From the NCBI GenBank assembly GCA_965229765.1, contig CBDDJT010000003.1, forward strand, positions 124,001 through 188,000: DNA of 64,000 bases. Reading direction: 5' to 3'. The notes beneath the pieces were generated by a model. The model searched no databases, was not told the DNA's origin, and saw only the letters and a program-made list of their open reading frames with translations. The position numbers and the translations under genes were made by a program. This document shows, piece by piece, positions 52,749 to 62,534 of the stretch (its first letter is position 1; every line of letters starts with the position of its first letter). This DNA comes from ASV31 sp965229765 (GTDB taxonomy: Bacteria; Pseudomonadota; Alphaproteobacteria; Rhodobacterales; Rhodobacteraceae).

Positions 52749-54020
52749 CTATCCCAGCACCGCCGCGCGGGCGTCGAGCATTTCCTGCGTTATCAGCGTG
52801 ATGCCGCCTTCGCTGACGCGGAACCAGCGGGCGTCTTCCTCTGGATCCTCGCCCACCACCAGCCCCTCGGGGATGATGACGCCACGGTCGAGCACGCAGT
52901 TCTTGAGCTGTGCCTTGCGGTTGACGTGCACGTAGGGAAGCACCACCGCGTATTCGAGCGACGAATAGGAATGGCAGTGGACCCCGGTGAAGAGAAGCGA
53001 GTTGCGCACCTCGGAGCCCGACACGATACAGCCGCCCGACACCAGCGAGGACACCGCGCTGCCGCGGCGGTCGGCTTCATCGTGGATGAACTTGGCGGGC
53101 GGCACCGCCTCTGCATAGGTCCAGATCGGCCAGCTGGTGTCGTAGATGTCCAGCTTCGGGATGAAGTCGGTCAGGTCGATGTTGGCCTGCCAGAAGGCGT
53201 CGATGGTGCCGACATCGCGCCAGTAGGGTTCATCCTCCAGCCCGGTCTTGACGCAGGAATCGGCGAAGAGATGCGCCCGCGCCTTGCCGTTCCTGACGAT
53301 GGCCGGGATCAGGTCATTGCCGAAGTCGTGGCTGGATTCGGGGTTGTTGGCGTCCTCGATCAGCAGCTTGCGCAGGAAGTCCCAGTTGAAGACGTAGATG
53401 CCCATCGAGGCCAGCGCATGATCGGGGTCGCCCGGAATGGCGGGCGGGTCCTTGGGCTTTTCCAGAAAGGCGGTGATCGTGCGGTTGGCATCCACATGCA
53501 TGACGCCGAAGGCCGTCGCCTCCATCCGCGGGACGGTAAGGCAGCCCACGGTCACGTCCGCGCCGCTTTCGACGTGGTCGCGCAGCATCAGTTCGTAGTC
53601 CATCTTGTAGACGTGGTCACCGGCCAGCACGATGACGTAATCCACGTCGTAGCTGTCCACGATGTCGATGTTCTGGGTCACGGCGTCGGCGGTGCCGCGA
53701 TACCACATGTTCTCGTCCACCCGCTGGCTGGCGGGCAGGATATCGAGGTATTCGTTGCGCTCGGCGCGAAAGAAGTTCCAGCCGCGCTGGCAGTGGCGGA
53801 TCAGCGAATGGGCCTTGTACTGGGTGGCGATGGCCATCTTGCGGATGCCGGAGTTCAGCGCGTTGGACAGCGCGAAGTCGATGATCCGCACCTTGCCGCC
53901 GAAATAGACGGCCGGCTTTGCGCGCCGGTCAGTCAGTTCCTTGAGCCGGCTGCCGCGCCCGCCCGCCAGCACGAAGGCCATTGCGCGGTTGGAAAGTCTG
54001 GTGTTCACGGACGGTTGCAT
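52749..54020 (-). CDS. glgC: Glucose-1-phosphate adenylyltransferase
   Basis: ADP-glucose pyrophosphorylase of 423 residues: catalytic AFVLAGGRGSRLKELT, KPAVYFGGKVRIIDFALSNA, GTADAV, VLAGDHVYKMDY and a C-terminal left-handed helix domain. Arg-rich N-terminal region with effector-type residues, so allosteric control by glycolytic metabolites (fructose-6-phosphate or pyruvate in Rhodobacter relatives) is expected. ATG at 54020 follows GGGGAGGA. Commits glucose-1-phosphate to glycogen. Confidence 0.96.
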   Translation of the reverse strand: MQPSVNTRLSNRAMAFVLAGGRGSRLKELTDRRAKPAVYFGGKVRIIDFALSNALNSGIRKMAIATQYKAHSLIRHCQRGWNFFRAERNEYLDILPASQRVDENMWYRGTADAVTQNIDIVDSYDVDYVIVLAGDHVYKMDYELMLRDHVESGADVTVGCLTVPRMEATAFGVMHVDANRTITAFLEKPKDPPAIPGDPDHALASMGIYVFNWDFLRKLLIEDANNPESSHDFGNDLIPAIVRNGKARAHLFADSCVKTGLEDEPYWRDVGTIDAFWQANIDLTDFIPKLDIYDTSWPIWTYAEAVPPAKFIHDEADRRGSAVSSLVSGGCIVSGSEVRNSLLFTGVHCHSYSSLEYAVVLPYVHVNRKAQLKNCVLDRGVIIPEGLVVGEDPEEDARWFRVSEGGITLITQEMLDARAAVLG

Positions 54021-54034
54021 GCGGGTCCTCCCCT

Positions 54035-56218
54035 TCAGCCCGGTGTCAGCATGATCGCGGAAAGCGGCGGCACGTTGACCGGCGCCGAGTTCAGTTGCCC
54101 GTGCCACGGCGTGGCATCGGCGGTGACGGCCCCCATGTTGCCGCGCCCGCCGCCGCCATAGGCGGTGGCGTCGGTGTTCAGGATCTCGCGCCACTGGCCG
54201 CCCTGGGGCAGGCCGACGCGGTAGCCTGTCCGCTCCATCGGGGTCATGTTGACGACCACCACCACGGGCGGGTCGCCGACACGGCCGCGCCGCACCCAGG
54301 CATAGACAGAGCGGTCGGCGTCACCTGCTTCAAGCCAGACGAAGCCCTCGGGGCGGCAGTCGTTGACATGGAGCGCGGGCGTGGTGCGGTAGACCGTGTT
54401 CAGATCGCGCACCAGCCGCCGCAGCCCGTCGTGGCGCGGATCGTCCAGCAGGTGCCAGTCGAGCGAGGCGTTGTGGTTCCATTCGGCCCACTGGCCGAAC
54501 TCGCAGCCCATGAACAGAAGCTTCTTGCCCGGATGCCCCCACATGAAGCCATAATAGGCCCGCAGGTTTGCAAATTTGTCGGGGTCGCTGCCGGGCATCT
54601 TGGCCAGCATGCTGCCCTTGCCGTGAACGACCTCGTCATGGCTGATCGGCAGGATGAAGTTTTCCGACCACGCGTAGTGCAGGCCGAAGGTCATCTGGTG
54701 GTGATGGTGGCGGCGATAGACCGGGTCGCGCGACATGTAGTCGAGCGTGTCGTTCATCCAGCCCATGTTCCACTTGAAGCCAAAGCCCAGCCCGCCGTGA
54801 TCGACGGGGCGCGACACGCCGGGATAGGCGGTGGATTCCTCGGCCGCGGTCAGGATGCCGGGAGCCTCGCCGTAGCAGACGCTGTTCATCCGCTGGAACA
54901 GCGCGATCGCCTCGTAGTTCTCGCGCCCGCCGTCTCGGTTGGGGACCCATTCGCCGTCCTTGCGGGAATAGTCGCGGTAAAGCATCGAGGCCACCGCATC
55001 GACGCGCAGGCCGTCGGCATGGAATTCTTCCAGCCAGTAAAGCGCGTTCGAAATCAGGAAGTTCGCCACCTCTGTCCGGCCGAAGTTGTAGATCAGCGTG
55101 TTCCAGTCCTGGTGGAAGCCCTCGCGCGGGTCGGCGTGTTCGTAAAGCGCGGTGCCGTCGAATTGCGCCAGCCCGTGAACATCGGTCGGGAAATGCCCCG
55201 GCACCCAGTCGAGGATGACGCCAACACCCTTCTCATGGGCATAGTTGACCAGTGCCGCGAATTCCTGCGGCGTGCCATGGCGGATCGTGGGGGCGAAAAG
55301 GCCGATGGGCTGATAGCCCCAGCTGCCGTCGAAGGGATGCTCGCTGACCGGCATCAGCTCGATATGGGTGAAGCCCATGTCGGCGGCATAGTCGACCATC
55401 TGGCCCAGCTCGAAATAGCTGAGCGGGCGGCCCCCGTCGGCGCGTTTCCAGCTTCCAAGGTGGACCTCGTAGATCGACACGGGCGCGTCGACGGAATTGC
55501 GCGGCGCGCGGCTGGCCATCCAGTCGGCATCGGTCCAGTCGGCGCCAAGGCGGCGTACCACGCTGCCCGTGGCCGGCGGATGCTCGCTGCCAAATCCGAC
55601 CGGGTCGGCCTTTAGCGGCAAGATCGCGCCGCCCGCGGCGCGGATTTCGTACTTGTAGACCGTGCCCTCGGCCATGCCGGGCACGAAGAGTTCCCACACG
55701 CCGGTGGCGCCGCGCCGGCGCATCGGGTGGCGTCGCCCGTCCCAGACGTTGAAGTCGCCCACGACCGAGACGCGTTCGGCATTGGGCGCCCAGACGGCGA
55801 AATGCACGCCCCTTGTGGCCTCGTGCGTCATCGGGTGGGCGCCCATCACCTGCCAGAGGCGGCGGTGCGTGCCCTCGCCCAGCAGGTACTCGTCCATCTC
55901 GCCCAGCACGGGGCCAAACCGGTAGGGATCGTCCCATGTCCATTCGGCGCCCTGCCCGCGTGCGCGCAGGGTGTAGGCGCCGGGCACGGGGCCGCAGAAC
56001 AGGGCGGGCACCCCCGCGACAGGGGACAGCGCAACCTCGCCCGCGGGCGTCAGGGCGTGGACGGTCTCTGCACCCGGTTGCAGCACGGTGACGGTGCGCA
56101 CGCCGCCCCGCTCATGCGGGCCGAGCACCGCGAAGGGATCGCCGTGGGCCCCGGCCGCGACGGCGGCGGCGGCCCCGATGTCGAGGCCCGTTGCCATGTC
56201 CTGCGGTGTGCTGGGCAT
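54035..56218 (-). CDS. glgB: 1,4-alpha-glucan branching enzyme
   Basis: GH13 enzyme of 727 residues with two N-terminal CBM48-like modules (the second FAVWAPNAERVSVVGDFNVWDGRRHPM), catalytic Asp in GLRVDAVASMLY, acid Glu in AEEST and SHDEVVHGKGSM. Introduces alpha-1,6 branches into glycogen. Starts 16 bp after the glgP stop and ends 14 bp before glgC. Confidence 0.97.
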   Translation of the reverse strand: MPSTPQDMATGLDIGAAAAVAAGAHGDPFAVLGPHERGGVRTVTVLQPGAETVHALTPAGEVALSPVAGVPALFCGPVPGAYTLRARGQGAEWTWDDPYRFGPVLGEMDEYLLGEGTHRRLWQVMGAHPMTHEATRGVHFAVWAPNAERVSVVGDFNVWDGRRHPMRRRGATGVWELFVPGMAEGTVYKYEIRAAGGAILPLKADPVGFGSEHPPATGSVVRRLGADWTDADWMASRAPRNSVDAPVSIYEVHLGSWKRADGGRPLSYFELGQMVDYAADMGFTHIELMPVSEHPFDGSWGYQPIGLFAPTIRHGTPQEFAALVNYAHEKGVGVILDWVPGHFPTDVHGLAQFDGTALYEHADPREGFHQDWNTLIYNFGRTEVANFLISNALYWLEEFHADGLRVDAVASMLYRDYSRKDGEWVPNRDGGRENYEAIALFQRMNSVCYGEAPGILTAAEESTAYPGVSRPVDHGGLGFGFKWNMGWMNDTLDYMSRDPVYRRHHHHQMTFGLHYAWSENFILPISHDEVVHGKGSMLAKMPGSDPDKFANLRAYYGFMWGHPGKKLLFMGCEFGQWAEWNHNASLDWHLLDDPRHDGLRRLVRDLNTVYRTTPALHVNDCRPEGFVWLEAGDADRSVYAWVRRGRVGDPPVVVVVNMTPMERTGYRVGLPQGGQWREILNTDATAYGGGGRGNMGAVTADATPWHGQLNSAPVNVPPLSAIMLTPG

Positions 56219-56234
56219 CCGTTTCTCCCGAAGC

Positions 56235-58640
56235 TCAGAGCGCGGGGTCGACCGACCAGATGTCGGCCATGTAGCCCCGTATCGTCCGATCGGACGAGAA
56301 ATACCCCATCCGTGCGGTGTTCAGCGCCGCCATGCGCGTCCAGCGTTCGGCATCCCGCCACGCGTCGTCCACCCGGTCCTGCGCGGCCGCGTATGCGGCA
56401 TAGTCCGAGGTTACCAGAAAATAGTCGTGGTTCCACAGCCGATGCAGCATCCCGTGATAGCGCTCCGGTGCATCGGGGCTGAAGCGGCCCTCGGCGATCA
56501 GTTGCAACACGTCCTGAAGCTCTTCGCAGGCCTCGATGGCATGGCGGGCGTGTTCGACGTCGCGACGGCGGGCGACGACCTCTTCGGCGTCGAGACCGAA
56601 GAGAAAGAAGTTCTCTGCCCCCACCTGTTCGCGGATTTCCACGTTCGCACCATCCAGCGTGCCGATCGTCAGGGCGCCGTTCATCGCGAACTTCATGTTG
56701 CCGGTGCCAGAGGCTTCCTTTCCGGCGGTCGAGATCTGTTCCGACAGGTCGGTGGCCGGGATCAGCTTTTCGGCCATCGAGACGTTGTAGTTGGCGGGAT
56801 AGACCACCTTCAGCAGGTCGCGCGTGACCGGGTCGGCGTTGATCGTGTTGGCGACGTCGTTGATGAAATGCACGATCTCCTTGGCCACGGCATAGCCCGG
56901 CGCGGACTTGCCGCCGAAGATCTTGACGCGCGGCACCCAGCCGGCACCGGGCTTCGCCCGCATCCGGTGCCACAGGCCCACGGTCTGAAGGATGTTCATC
57001 AGCTGGCGCTTGTACTCGTGGATGCGCTTTATCTGGACATCAAAGATCGCGTCGGGGTCCACGGCGATGCCGGTCTCTGCCCCGATCCAGTCCGAAAGAC
57101 GCGCCTTGTTCTGGCGCTTGGCGGCGGCGAAGGCGTCGCGGAAGCCCGCGTCCTCGACATGCGGTTCCAGCCCGCGCAGGCGGTCGAGGTCGGATTCCCA
57201 GCCCTCGCCGATGGTGTCGGTCATCAGCCGCGACAGCGCCGGATTGGCCAGCCTGATCCAGCGGCGCGGGGTCACGCCATTGGTCTGGTTGACGATCCGG
57301 CCGGGATGCAGGCGGTTCAGGTCGGCGAAGACCGTTTCCTTGACAAGCTCGGTGTGCAGCGCCGAGACGCCGTTGACCTTGTGCGACATGACGAAGGCCA
57401 GATCGCCCATGTGAACCTCGTTCTGGCGCACGATGCCGACGCGGTGCGGGCGGTTGGGCCAGGTGCGGCGGTGCCAGCTGTCGATGCGCTCGATGATTTC
57501 CATGTGGCGCGGCAGCGTCTCGCCCATCAGCCATGTGGACCAGCGTTCCAGCGCCTCTGGCAGAAGCGTGTGGTTGGTGTAGCCCAGCACCGCCTGCGAT
57601 ACCTCGATCGCCTCGGCGAAGGGGACGCCGTGGTTGTCCATCAACAGGCGCATCAGTTCCGGCCCCGCAATGGCGGGGTGCGTGTCGTTCATCTGGATCG
57701 CGACATGGCTGGCTAGGCGCCGCGCGTCGTCATGGGTCGTCATGAAGCGGCGCAGGATGTCCTGAAGCGCCGCCGAGGTCATGAAGAATTCCTGCTTGAG
57801 CCGAAGTTCCTTGCCACGTGGCGTGGTGTCATCGGGATAAAGCACCCGGCTGATCGTGCGCGCCAGCGCCTCTGGTTCGGCGGCGGCGGTGTAGTCGCCC
57901 GCGTTGAAGCGTTCCAGATCGAACAGCGTCGTGGGCCGCGCCGACCAGAGCCGGAGCGTGTTGGCCCACCTGCCCTGCCAGCCCACGATGGGCGTGTCAT
58001 AGGCGGTGGCGATCACGCTTTCGCCCGGCACCCAGCGGGCACGCTCGCCGTCGTGTTCGACATGGCCCTTGAAGCCGATCTCGTAGGCGACCTCTGGCCG
58101 CTCGAACTCCCACGCGTGGCGCTGCACCAGCCAGTCCTCTGGCGTCTCGACCTGTCGCCCGCCCTCGAAGCGCTGGCGGAAAAGGCCGTGTTCATAGCGG
58201 ATGCCGTAGCCGTGGGCGGGCACGCCAAGGGTGGCCATCGATTCCATGAAGCAGGCGGCCAGCCGCCCCAGCCCGCCATTGCCGAGCGCCGCGTCGGGCT
58301 CGTCCTCGACCAGCGCGCGGAAATCGATGCCGTGGCGCGCCAGCGCGGTTTCGGCCGCCTCGCGCAGGCCAAGGTTGATCGCGGCGTCCTCCAGCAGGCG
58401 GCCGATCAGGAATTCGAGCGACAGGTAATAGACCCGCTTGCGGTCCTGCCCGTAGGTCTTGCGCGTCGCCTCGAACCACGGGCCGACGATGCGGTCGCGC
58501 AGCGCATAGGACAGCGCCATGCGCCAGTCGTATCGGCTTGCGTGGGCCGCATCCTTGCCCAGCGTATAGGTCAGATGCGTCAGAATGGCCGATTCCAGCT
58601 CGGCCGGGGAAAGCAGGGTATCCTTCACGGTCGCACCCAT
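56235..58640 (-). CDS. glgP: Glycogen phosphorylase
   Basis: GT35 enzyme of 801 residues releasing glucose-1-phosphate from glycogen. Landmarks: YYLSLEFLIGR, GNGGLGRLAACF, the PLP-lysine segment EASGTGNMKFAMNGALTIGTLDGANVEI, and QIKRIHEYKRQ. The ATG at 58640 is preferred to a longer reading to 58706, which would cross the operator region. First gene of the seven-gene glg operon, whose promoter carries two LacI-type sites. Confidence 0.96.
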   Translation of the reverse strand: MGATVKDTLLSPAELESAILTHLTYTLGKDAAHASRYDWRMALSYALRDRIVGPWFEATRKTYGQDRKRVYYLSLEFLIGRLLEDAAINLGLREAAETALARHGIDFRALVEDEPDAALGNGGLGRLAACFMESMATLGVPAHGYGIRYEHGLFRQRFEGGRQVETPEDWLVQRHAWEFERPEVAYEIGFKGHVEHDGERARWVPGESVIATAYDTPIVGWQGRWANTLRLWSARPTTLFDLERFNAGDYTAAAEPEALARTISRVLYPDDTTPRGKELRLKQEFFMTSAALQDILRRFMTTHDDARRLASHVAIQMNDTHPAIAGPELMRLLMDNHGVPFAEAIEVSQAVLGYTNHTLLPEALERWSTWLMGETLPRHMEIIERIDSWHRRTWPNRPHRVGIVRQNEVHMGDLAFVMSHKVNGVSALHTELVKETVFADLNRLHPGRIVNQTNGVTPRRWIRLANPALSRLMTDTIGEGWESDLDRLRGLEPHVEDAGFRDAFAAAKRQNKARLSDWIGAETGIAVDPDAIFDVQIKRIHEYKRQLMNILQTVGLWHRMRAKPGAGWVPRVKIFGGKSAPGYAVAKEIVHFINDVANTINADPVTRDLLKVVYPANYNVSMAEKLIPATDLSEQISTAGKEASGTGNMKFAMNGALTIGTLDGANVEIREQVGAENFFLFGLDAEEVVARRRDVEHARHAIEACEELQDVLQLIAEGRFSPDAPERYHGMLHRLWNHDYFLVTSDYAAYAAAQDRVDDAWRDAERWTRMAALNTARMGYFSSDRTIRGYMADIWSVDPAL

Positions 58641-58685
58641 GTTGCTGCGTTCCGCTTGACCTAGCGCGACAGCAGCAATGGGAAA

Positions 58686-58715
58686 AGCGCTAATGTTGCA
58701 AGGCACGTTAGCGCT
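58686..58715. promoter_or_regulatory. Two LacI-family operators ahead of glgP
   Basis: AGCGCT cores occur at 58686-58691 and 58710-58715, each in an A/T-flanked palindrome (TTAGCGCTTT and TTAGCGCTAG on the minus strand), 24 bp centre to centre. This is the form of operators bound by sugar-responsive LacI-family repressors in Rhodobacteraceae. They lie in the 117-bp gap between xylA and glgP, so the glycogen genes can be switched separately from the xyl genes. No LacI gene is intact in the window. Confidence 0.75.
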
Positions 58716-58757
58716 AGCATCATACGTGGCAATTAGGGCGCGCCGGGGCGCCGCGCC

Positions 58758-60065
58758 CTAGATGAAGCGGTTCACCAGGTTTTCCAGCCTTTCCTGCCGG
58801 CCCGAGCGGGGCTGCGGGTCGAGGGGCTCGCGGCGCACGCATTCGTCGCAATGCTCCAGCGTGGCGCGGGTCAGAAGCGCCTGGGCGTCGTCGGTGTCCC
58901 AGCCCGCGTAGCGCTCTGCACGCAGGCGTTCGAGCGTGCCGTCCTCCAGCATCGCGGCGGCGGCCTTGAGGCCCCGCGCGCAGGCGTCCATGCCGCCGAC
59001 ATGGGCGAGGATCAGGTCTTCGGGGTCGAGCGACTGGCGCCGCAGCTTGGCGTCGAAATTGGTGCCGCCGGTGGTGAAGCCACCCGCCCTGAGAACCTCG
59101 TAGAAGGCCAGCGCCATTTCCGGCACGTTCACCGGGAACTGGTCGGTGTCCCAGCCCGACTGGTAGTCGTTGCGGTTGATGTCGATGGATCCGAAGATGC
59201 CAAGCGCGGCGGCCAGCGCCAGTTCATGTTCAAAGCTGTGGCCGGCAAGGATGGCGTGGCCCTGCTCGATGTTGACCTTGACCTCGCCCTCCAGCCCGAA
59301 CTCCTTGAGGAAACCGTAGACCGTGGCGACGTCATAGTCATACTGGTGCTTGGTGGGTTCCTGCGGCTTGGGCTCGATCAGCAGCGTGCCGGTGAAGCCG
59401 ATCTTGTGCTTGTAGTCGACGACCATCTGCAACATCCGCCCCGCCTGCTGGCGTTCGCGCGCAAGGTCGGTGTTCAGAAGCGTCTCGTAGCCTTCACGCC
59501 CGCCCCACATGACGTAGTTGGCACCGCCCAGCCGGTGGGTGGCGTCGAGGCAGGATTTGATGGTGGCGCCGGTATAGGCAAAGACGTCCGGGTCGGGGTT
59601 CGTCGCGGCCCCGGCCATGAAGCGGCGGTGCGAGAAAAGGTTCGCGGTGCCCCACAGAAGGCGGGTGTCCGTGGCTTCCATCTTCTGGCCGAAATAGTCT
59701 GTGATCTCGTCCAGCCGCGCGGCGGATTGGGCGAAACTGTCGCCCTCGGGGCGCACGTCGGCGTCGTGGAAGCAGAAGAAGGGCTGGCCGAGGCGTTCGA
59801 ACATCTCGAAGGCGGCATCGGCCTTCAGGCGCGCCATCTCCATGCTGTCCTGCGGATACCACGGCCGGTCGAAGGTGCGCCCGCCGAAGGGATCGCCCCC
59901 CTCCCAGGCGAAGGAATGCCAGTAGGCGACGGCGAAACGCAGGTGATCCTCCATCCGCTTGCCCATCACCATCTCGTCGGGGTCATAGTGGCGGAAGGCG
60001 AATTCGTTCTCGGTCCCGGGGCCTTCGTAGGTGATCTTGGGAATGTCGCTGAAGAAGTCGGTCAT
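58758..60065 (-). CDS. xylA: Xylose isomerase
   Basis: TIM-barrel metalloenzyme of 435 residues, cytosolic, converting D-xylose to D-xylulose. Family segments: the N-terminal YEGPGTENEFAFRHYDPDE, CFHDADVRPEG (catalytic His/Asp), YVMWGGREGYETLLNT, VNIEQGHAILAGHSFEHELA and SIDINRNDYQSGWDTDQFP. Two Mg/Mn ions are bound by conserved acids. Start overlaps the xylB stop by ATGA. Confidence 0.97.
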   Translation of the reverse strand: MTDFFSDIPKITYEGPGTENEFAFRHYDPDEMVMGKRMEDHLRFAVAYWHSFAWEGGDPFGGRTFDRPWYPQDSMEMARLKADAAFEMFERLGQPFFCFHDADVRPEGDSFAQSAARLDEITDYFGQKMEATDTRLLWGTANLFSHRRFMAGAATNPDPDVFAYTGATIKSCLDATHRLGGANYVMWGGREGYETLLNTDLARERQQAGRMLQMVVDYKHKIGFTGTLLIEPKPQEPTKHQYDYDVATVYGFLKEFGLEGEVKVNIEQGHAILAGHSFEHELALAAALGIFGSIDINRNDYQSGWDTDQFPVNVPEMALAFYEVLRAGGFTTGGTNFDAKLRRQSLDPEDLILAHVGGMDACARGLKAAAAMLEDGTLERLRAERYAGWDTDDAQALLTRATLEHCDECVRREPLDPQPRSGRQERLENLVNRFI

Positions 60066-61501
60066 GTCAGGCCCCTGATGGCGTCTCGGGCCGCACGGTA
60101 GCGTGCGTGCCCTTCGTCGAAATGCGCGATAAGCGCGGGATCGGGTTCGATCTGGCGGGCGATGGCCGGGCGCGTGGCGACCTCGGCCGGCGCGGCGCCG
60201 GTGGCGGCCATGATCGCAAGGCGCGCGGCCCCGAAGGCCCCGCCGAAATCGCCCGCGACGGGCAGATCGACATGGGTGTCGAGCACGCTGGCCAGAAGCC
60301 GCAGCCAGTAGTCCGAGCGGCTGCCGCCGCCCACCGCCAGCAGGCTGTCGATCGTGGTGCCCGTGGCCGCCAGCGCGTCGCGGCAGTCGCGCAGGGCGAA
60401 GCTGACGCCTTCAAGCACGGCGCGCGTGGCGGCAGCGGTGTCGGTGGCATGATCCAGCCCGGTGAAGGCACCGCGCACGCCGGCGTCGTTGATCGGCGTG
60501 CGTTCCCCGCCGAGGTAGGGCAGGAACAGGGCGCGGCCCGGCGGCTCCAGCCTTGAGAGCGCGCCGGTCAGCCGCGCGGCGTCCTGCCCGACGAGGCGTG
60601 CGAACCAGTTGAGCGCATCGGTCGCGGCAAGGATCACGCCCATCTGGTGCCATGTCCCGGGCAGCGCGTGGCAGAAGGTATGGACGGCGGTCTCCGGCGC
60701 GGGGTGGTAGCCGTCATTGGCCGCGAACAGCACGCCCGAAGTGCCCAGCGAGACTAACGCCTGCCCCGCCGCGATCACGCCCGCGCCGATGGCAGAGGCC
60801 GCGTTGTCGCCGCCGCCGCCCGCCACCGGCACGCCGCGCGGCAGCCCCCAGCGTTCGGCCAGCGAGGCGCGCAAGGTGCCCGACACCTCTGATCCTTCGA
60901 CGAGCCGGGGCATGTGGCCGCGGGTCAGCCCGGACTTGGCCAGCAGATCCTCGGACCAGTCGCGGGCGCCGGTGTCGAGCCAGCTTGTGCCCGCGGCGTC
61001 CGACATCTCGGCCACATGCTCGCCCGTCAGCCAGAGCCGCAGGTAATCCTTGGGCAGAAGAACCCGGGCCACCTGGTCGAAGATCGCCGGTTCATGCCCC
61101 CGCGCCCAGGCCAATTTCGGCGCGGTGAAGCCGGGGAAGACGATGTTGCCGGAAATCGCGCGCCAGTCGGGGTCGGCGTCCATCGCCGCGGCCTCGGCAT
61201 GGCTGCGCGTGTCGTTCCACAGGATCGAGGGGCGCAGCACCTGGTCGGCGGAATCGAGCAGCGTCGCGCCATGCATCTGGCCCGACAGCCCGATGCCCCG
61301 GACCGCGCCGAGGTTTTCCACCGCCAGCGTGTCCATCACCGCCTCGGCCGCCGCGATCCAGTCGGCGGGCGCCTGCTCGGACCAGCCGTCATGGGGGCGC
61401 GAGACGGACAGGGGGGCGCTGGCCTCGGCAAGGATCGTCTGATCCTCGGCGACGAGCAGGCCCTTGAGCCCTGAGGTCCCCAGATCGAACCCGATGAACA
61501 T
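60062..61501 (-). CDS. xylB: Xylulokinase
   Basis: FGGY-family kinase of 479 residues: N-terminal FIGFDLGTSGLKGLLV, GLSGQMHGATL, the AGGGGDNAASAIGAG ATPase segment and the C-terminal GGGSRSDYWLRLLA. Phosphorylates xylulose to xylulose-5-phosphate for the pentose phosphate pathway. ATG at 61501 follows AAGGAGAGG; the reading to 61561 is not needed. Confidence 0.96.
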   Translation of the reverse strand: MFIGFDLGTSGLKGLLVAEDQTILAEASAPLSVSRPHDGWSEQAPADWIAAAEAVMDTLAVENLGAVRGIGLSGQMHGATLLDSADQVLRPSILWNDTRSHAEAAAMDADPDWRAISGNIVFPGFTAPKLAWARGHEPAIFDQVARVLLPKDYLRLWLTGEHVAEMSDAAGTSWLDTGARDWSEDLLAKSGLTRGHMPRLVEGSEVSGTLRASLAERWGLPRGVPVAGGGGDNAASAIGAGVIAAGQALVSLGTSGVLFAANDGYHPAPETAVHTFCHALPGTWHQMGVILAATDALNWFARLVGQDAARLTGALSRLEPPGRALFLPYLGGERTPINDAGVRGAFTGLDHATDTAAATRAVLEGVSFALRDCRDALAATGTTIDSLLAVGGGSRSDYWLRLLASVLDTHVDLPVAGDFGGAFGAARLAIMAATGAAPAEVATRPAIARQIEPDPALIAHFDEGHARYRAARDAIRGLT

Positions 61502-61520
61502 CACGGCCTCTCCTTGCGCA

Positions 61521-61727
61521 TCACTTGTACATCCGGGCAGCCACCACGACGGCCACGACAAGCATCACCAGCCAGACCAGAAGCCGCAGGAGCGACAGAA
61601 GGATCGCCGCCGTCGGGTTGGTGTGCGCCGCGAAGGCCGCGACCAGGGGCAGCATCAGCCAGGAGGACAGGAAGTAGCCGCCCACCACGGCCAGCAACAC
61701 GATCCCCCAGGCCGCCAGCTTGTGCAT
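61521..61727 (-). CDS. Small two-helix membrane protein in the xylose operon
   Basis: 68 residues with two hydrophobic helices (about 5-30 and 40-66) separated by a short AHTNPTA loop. A GGGGGG ribosome site precedes the ATG at 61727. It lies on the coding strand between the ATPase gene (30 bp gap) and xylB (19 bp gap), so it is in the operon. Codon use looks real, but the protein is not recognised. It could assist the transporter or be a conserved filler of this operon type. Confidence 0.65.
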   Translation of the reverse strand: MHKLAAWGIVLLAVVGGYFLSSWLMLPLVAAFAAHTNPTAAILLSLLRLLVWLVMLVVAVVVAARMYK

Positions 61728-61757
61728 GATCGCCCCCCGCGCCCCGCGCCCTGCGCC

Positions 61758-62534
61758 TCAGGCCGCCAGATGCTCGGGCATCTTGCCCAGGATGATCATG
61801 CCCAGCAGATCGTCTTCGCTGACCTTGTCGACCTCGACCGTGCCCACCAGTTTGCCGTTCTTCATGACGCTGGCGCGGTCGCAGAGCGCCTTGACCTGAT
61901 GAATGTCGTGGTCGATCAGCAGGATGCCGATGCCTTGCGCCTTCAGTTCGTCGATCAGGTCGGCGACCATCTGGGTTTCCTGCACCCCCAGCGCGGCGGT
62001 GGGCTCGTCCATGATAAGGATCCGGGCATTGAAATAGACCGCCCGGCTGATCGCGACCGACTGGCGCTGTCCGCCCGACAGGCCCGCCACGGGCGTAGAG
62101 AAGCGGCGGAAGTTGGGCGTCAGGCGGCCCATGATCTTGCGCGTCTCGGCCTCCATCCGGGCATCGTCCAGAAGCCCCAGCGGCGTCACCAGCTCGCGCC
62201 CGAGGAACAGGTTCGAGGAGGCGTCGAGATTGTCGGCCAGCGCGAGGTACTGGTAGATCGTCTCGATCTGGAAATGGCGGGCGTCGCGCGGGCTGTTGAT
62301 TTCGGCCTTCTGTCCGTTGACGTAGATGTCGCCGCCATCGCGCGGCAGCGCGCCCGACAGCATCTTCATCAGCACCGATTTGCCCGCGCCGTTGTGGCCG
62401 AGAACGCCGACGACCTCTCCGGGGAAAAGGTCGATGGTGACGCCATCGACGGCGCGGATGCCGCCGAAGGCCTTTTGCATGTTCCGCATCTCGACAAGCG
62501 GGGTTCCCGAACGGTCAATCTGGGTCATGGTCAC
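61758..62534 (-). CDS. xylG: Sugar ABC transporter ATP-binding protein (XylG-like, single domain)
   Basis: ATPase of 258 residues with Walker A GHNGAGKS, Q-loop YQYLALADNLD, signature LSGGQRQSV and Walker B ILIMDEPTAALG. CUT2-family sugar transporters usually have a two-domain ATPase of about 500 residues; this is the single-domain form found in the FrcA/XylG group of alphaproteobacteria, working as a homodimer. GTG start at 62534 overlaps the permease stop (GTGA); ATG at 62528 is the alternative. Confidence 0.93.
   Translation of the reverse strand: MTMTQIDRSGTPLVEMRNMQKAFGGIRAVDGVTIDLFPGEVVGVLGHNGAGKSVLMKMLSGALPRDGGDIYVNGQKAEINSPRDARHFQIETIYQYLALADNLDASSNLFLGRELVTPLGLLDDARMEAETRKIMGRLTPNFRRFSTPVAGLSGGQRQSVAISRAVYFNARILIMDEPTAALGVQETQMVADLIDELKAQGIGILLIDHDIHQVKALCDRASVMKNGKLVGTVEVDKVSEDDLLGMIILGKMPEHLAA

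Noticed and set aside
51381..54161. 926-residue open frame on the plus strand
   Set aside because: Antisense to glgA and glgC, which are unmistakable. No recognisable domain in the translation.
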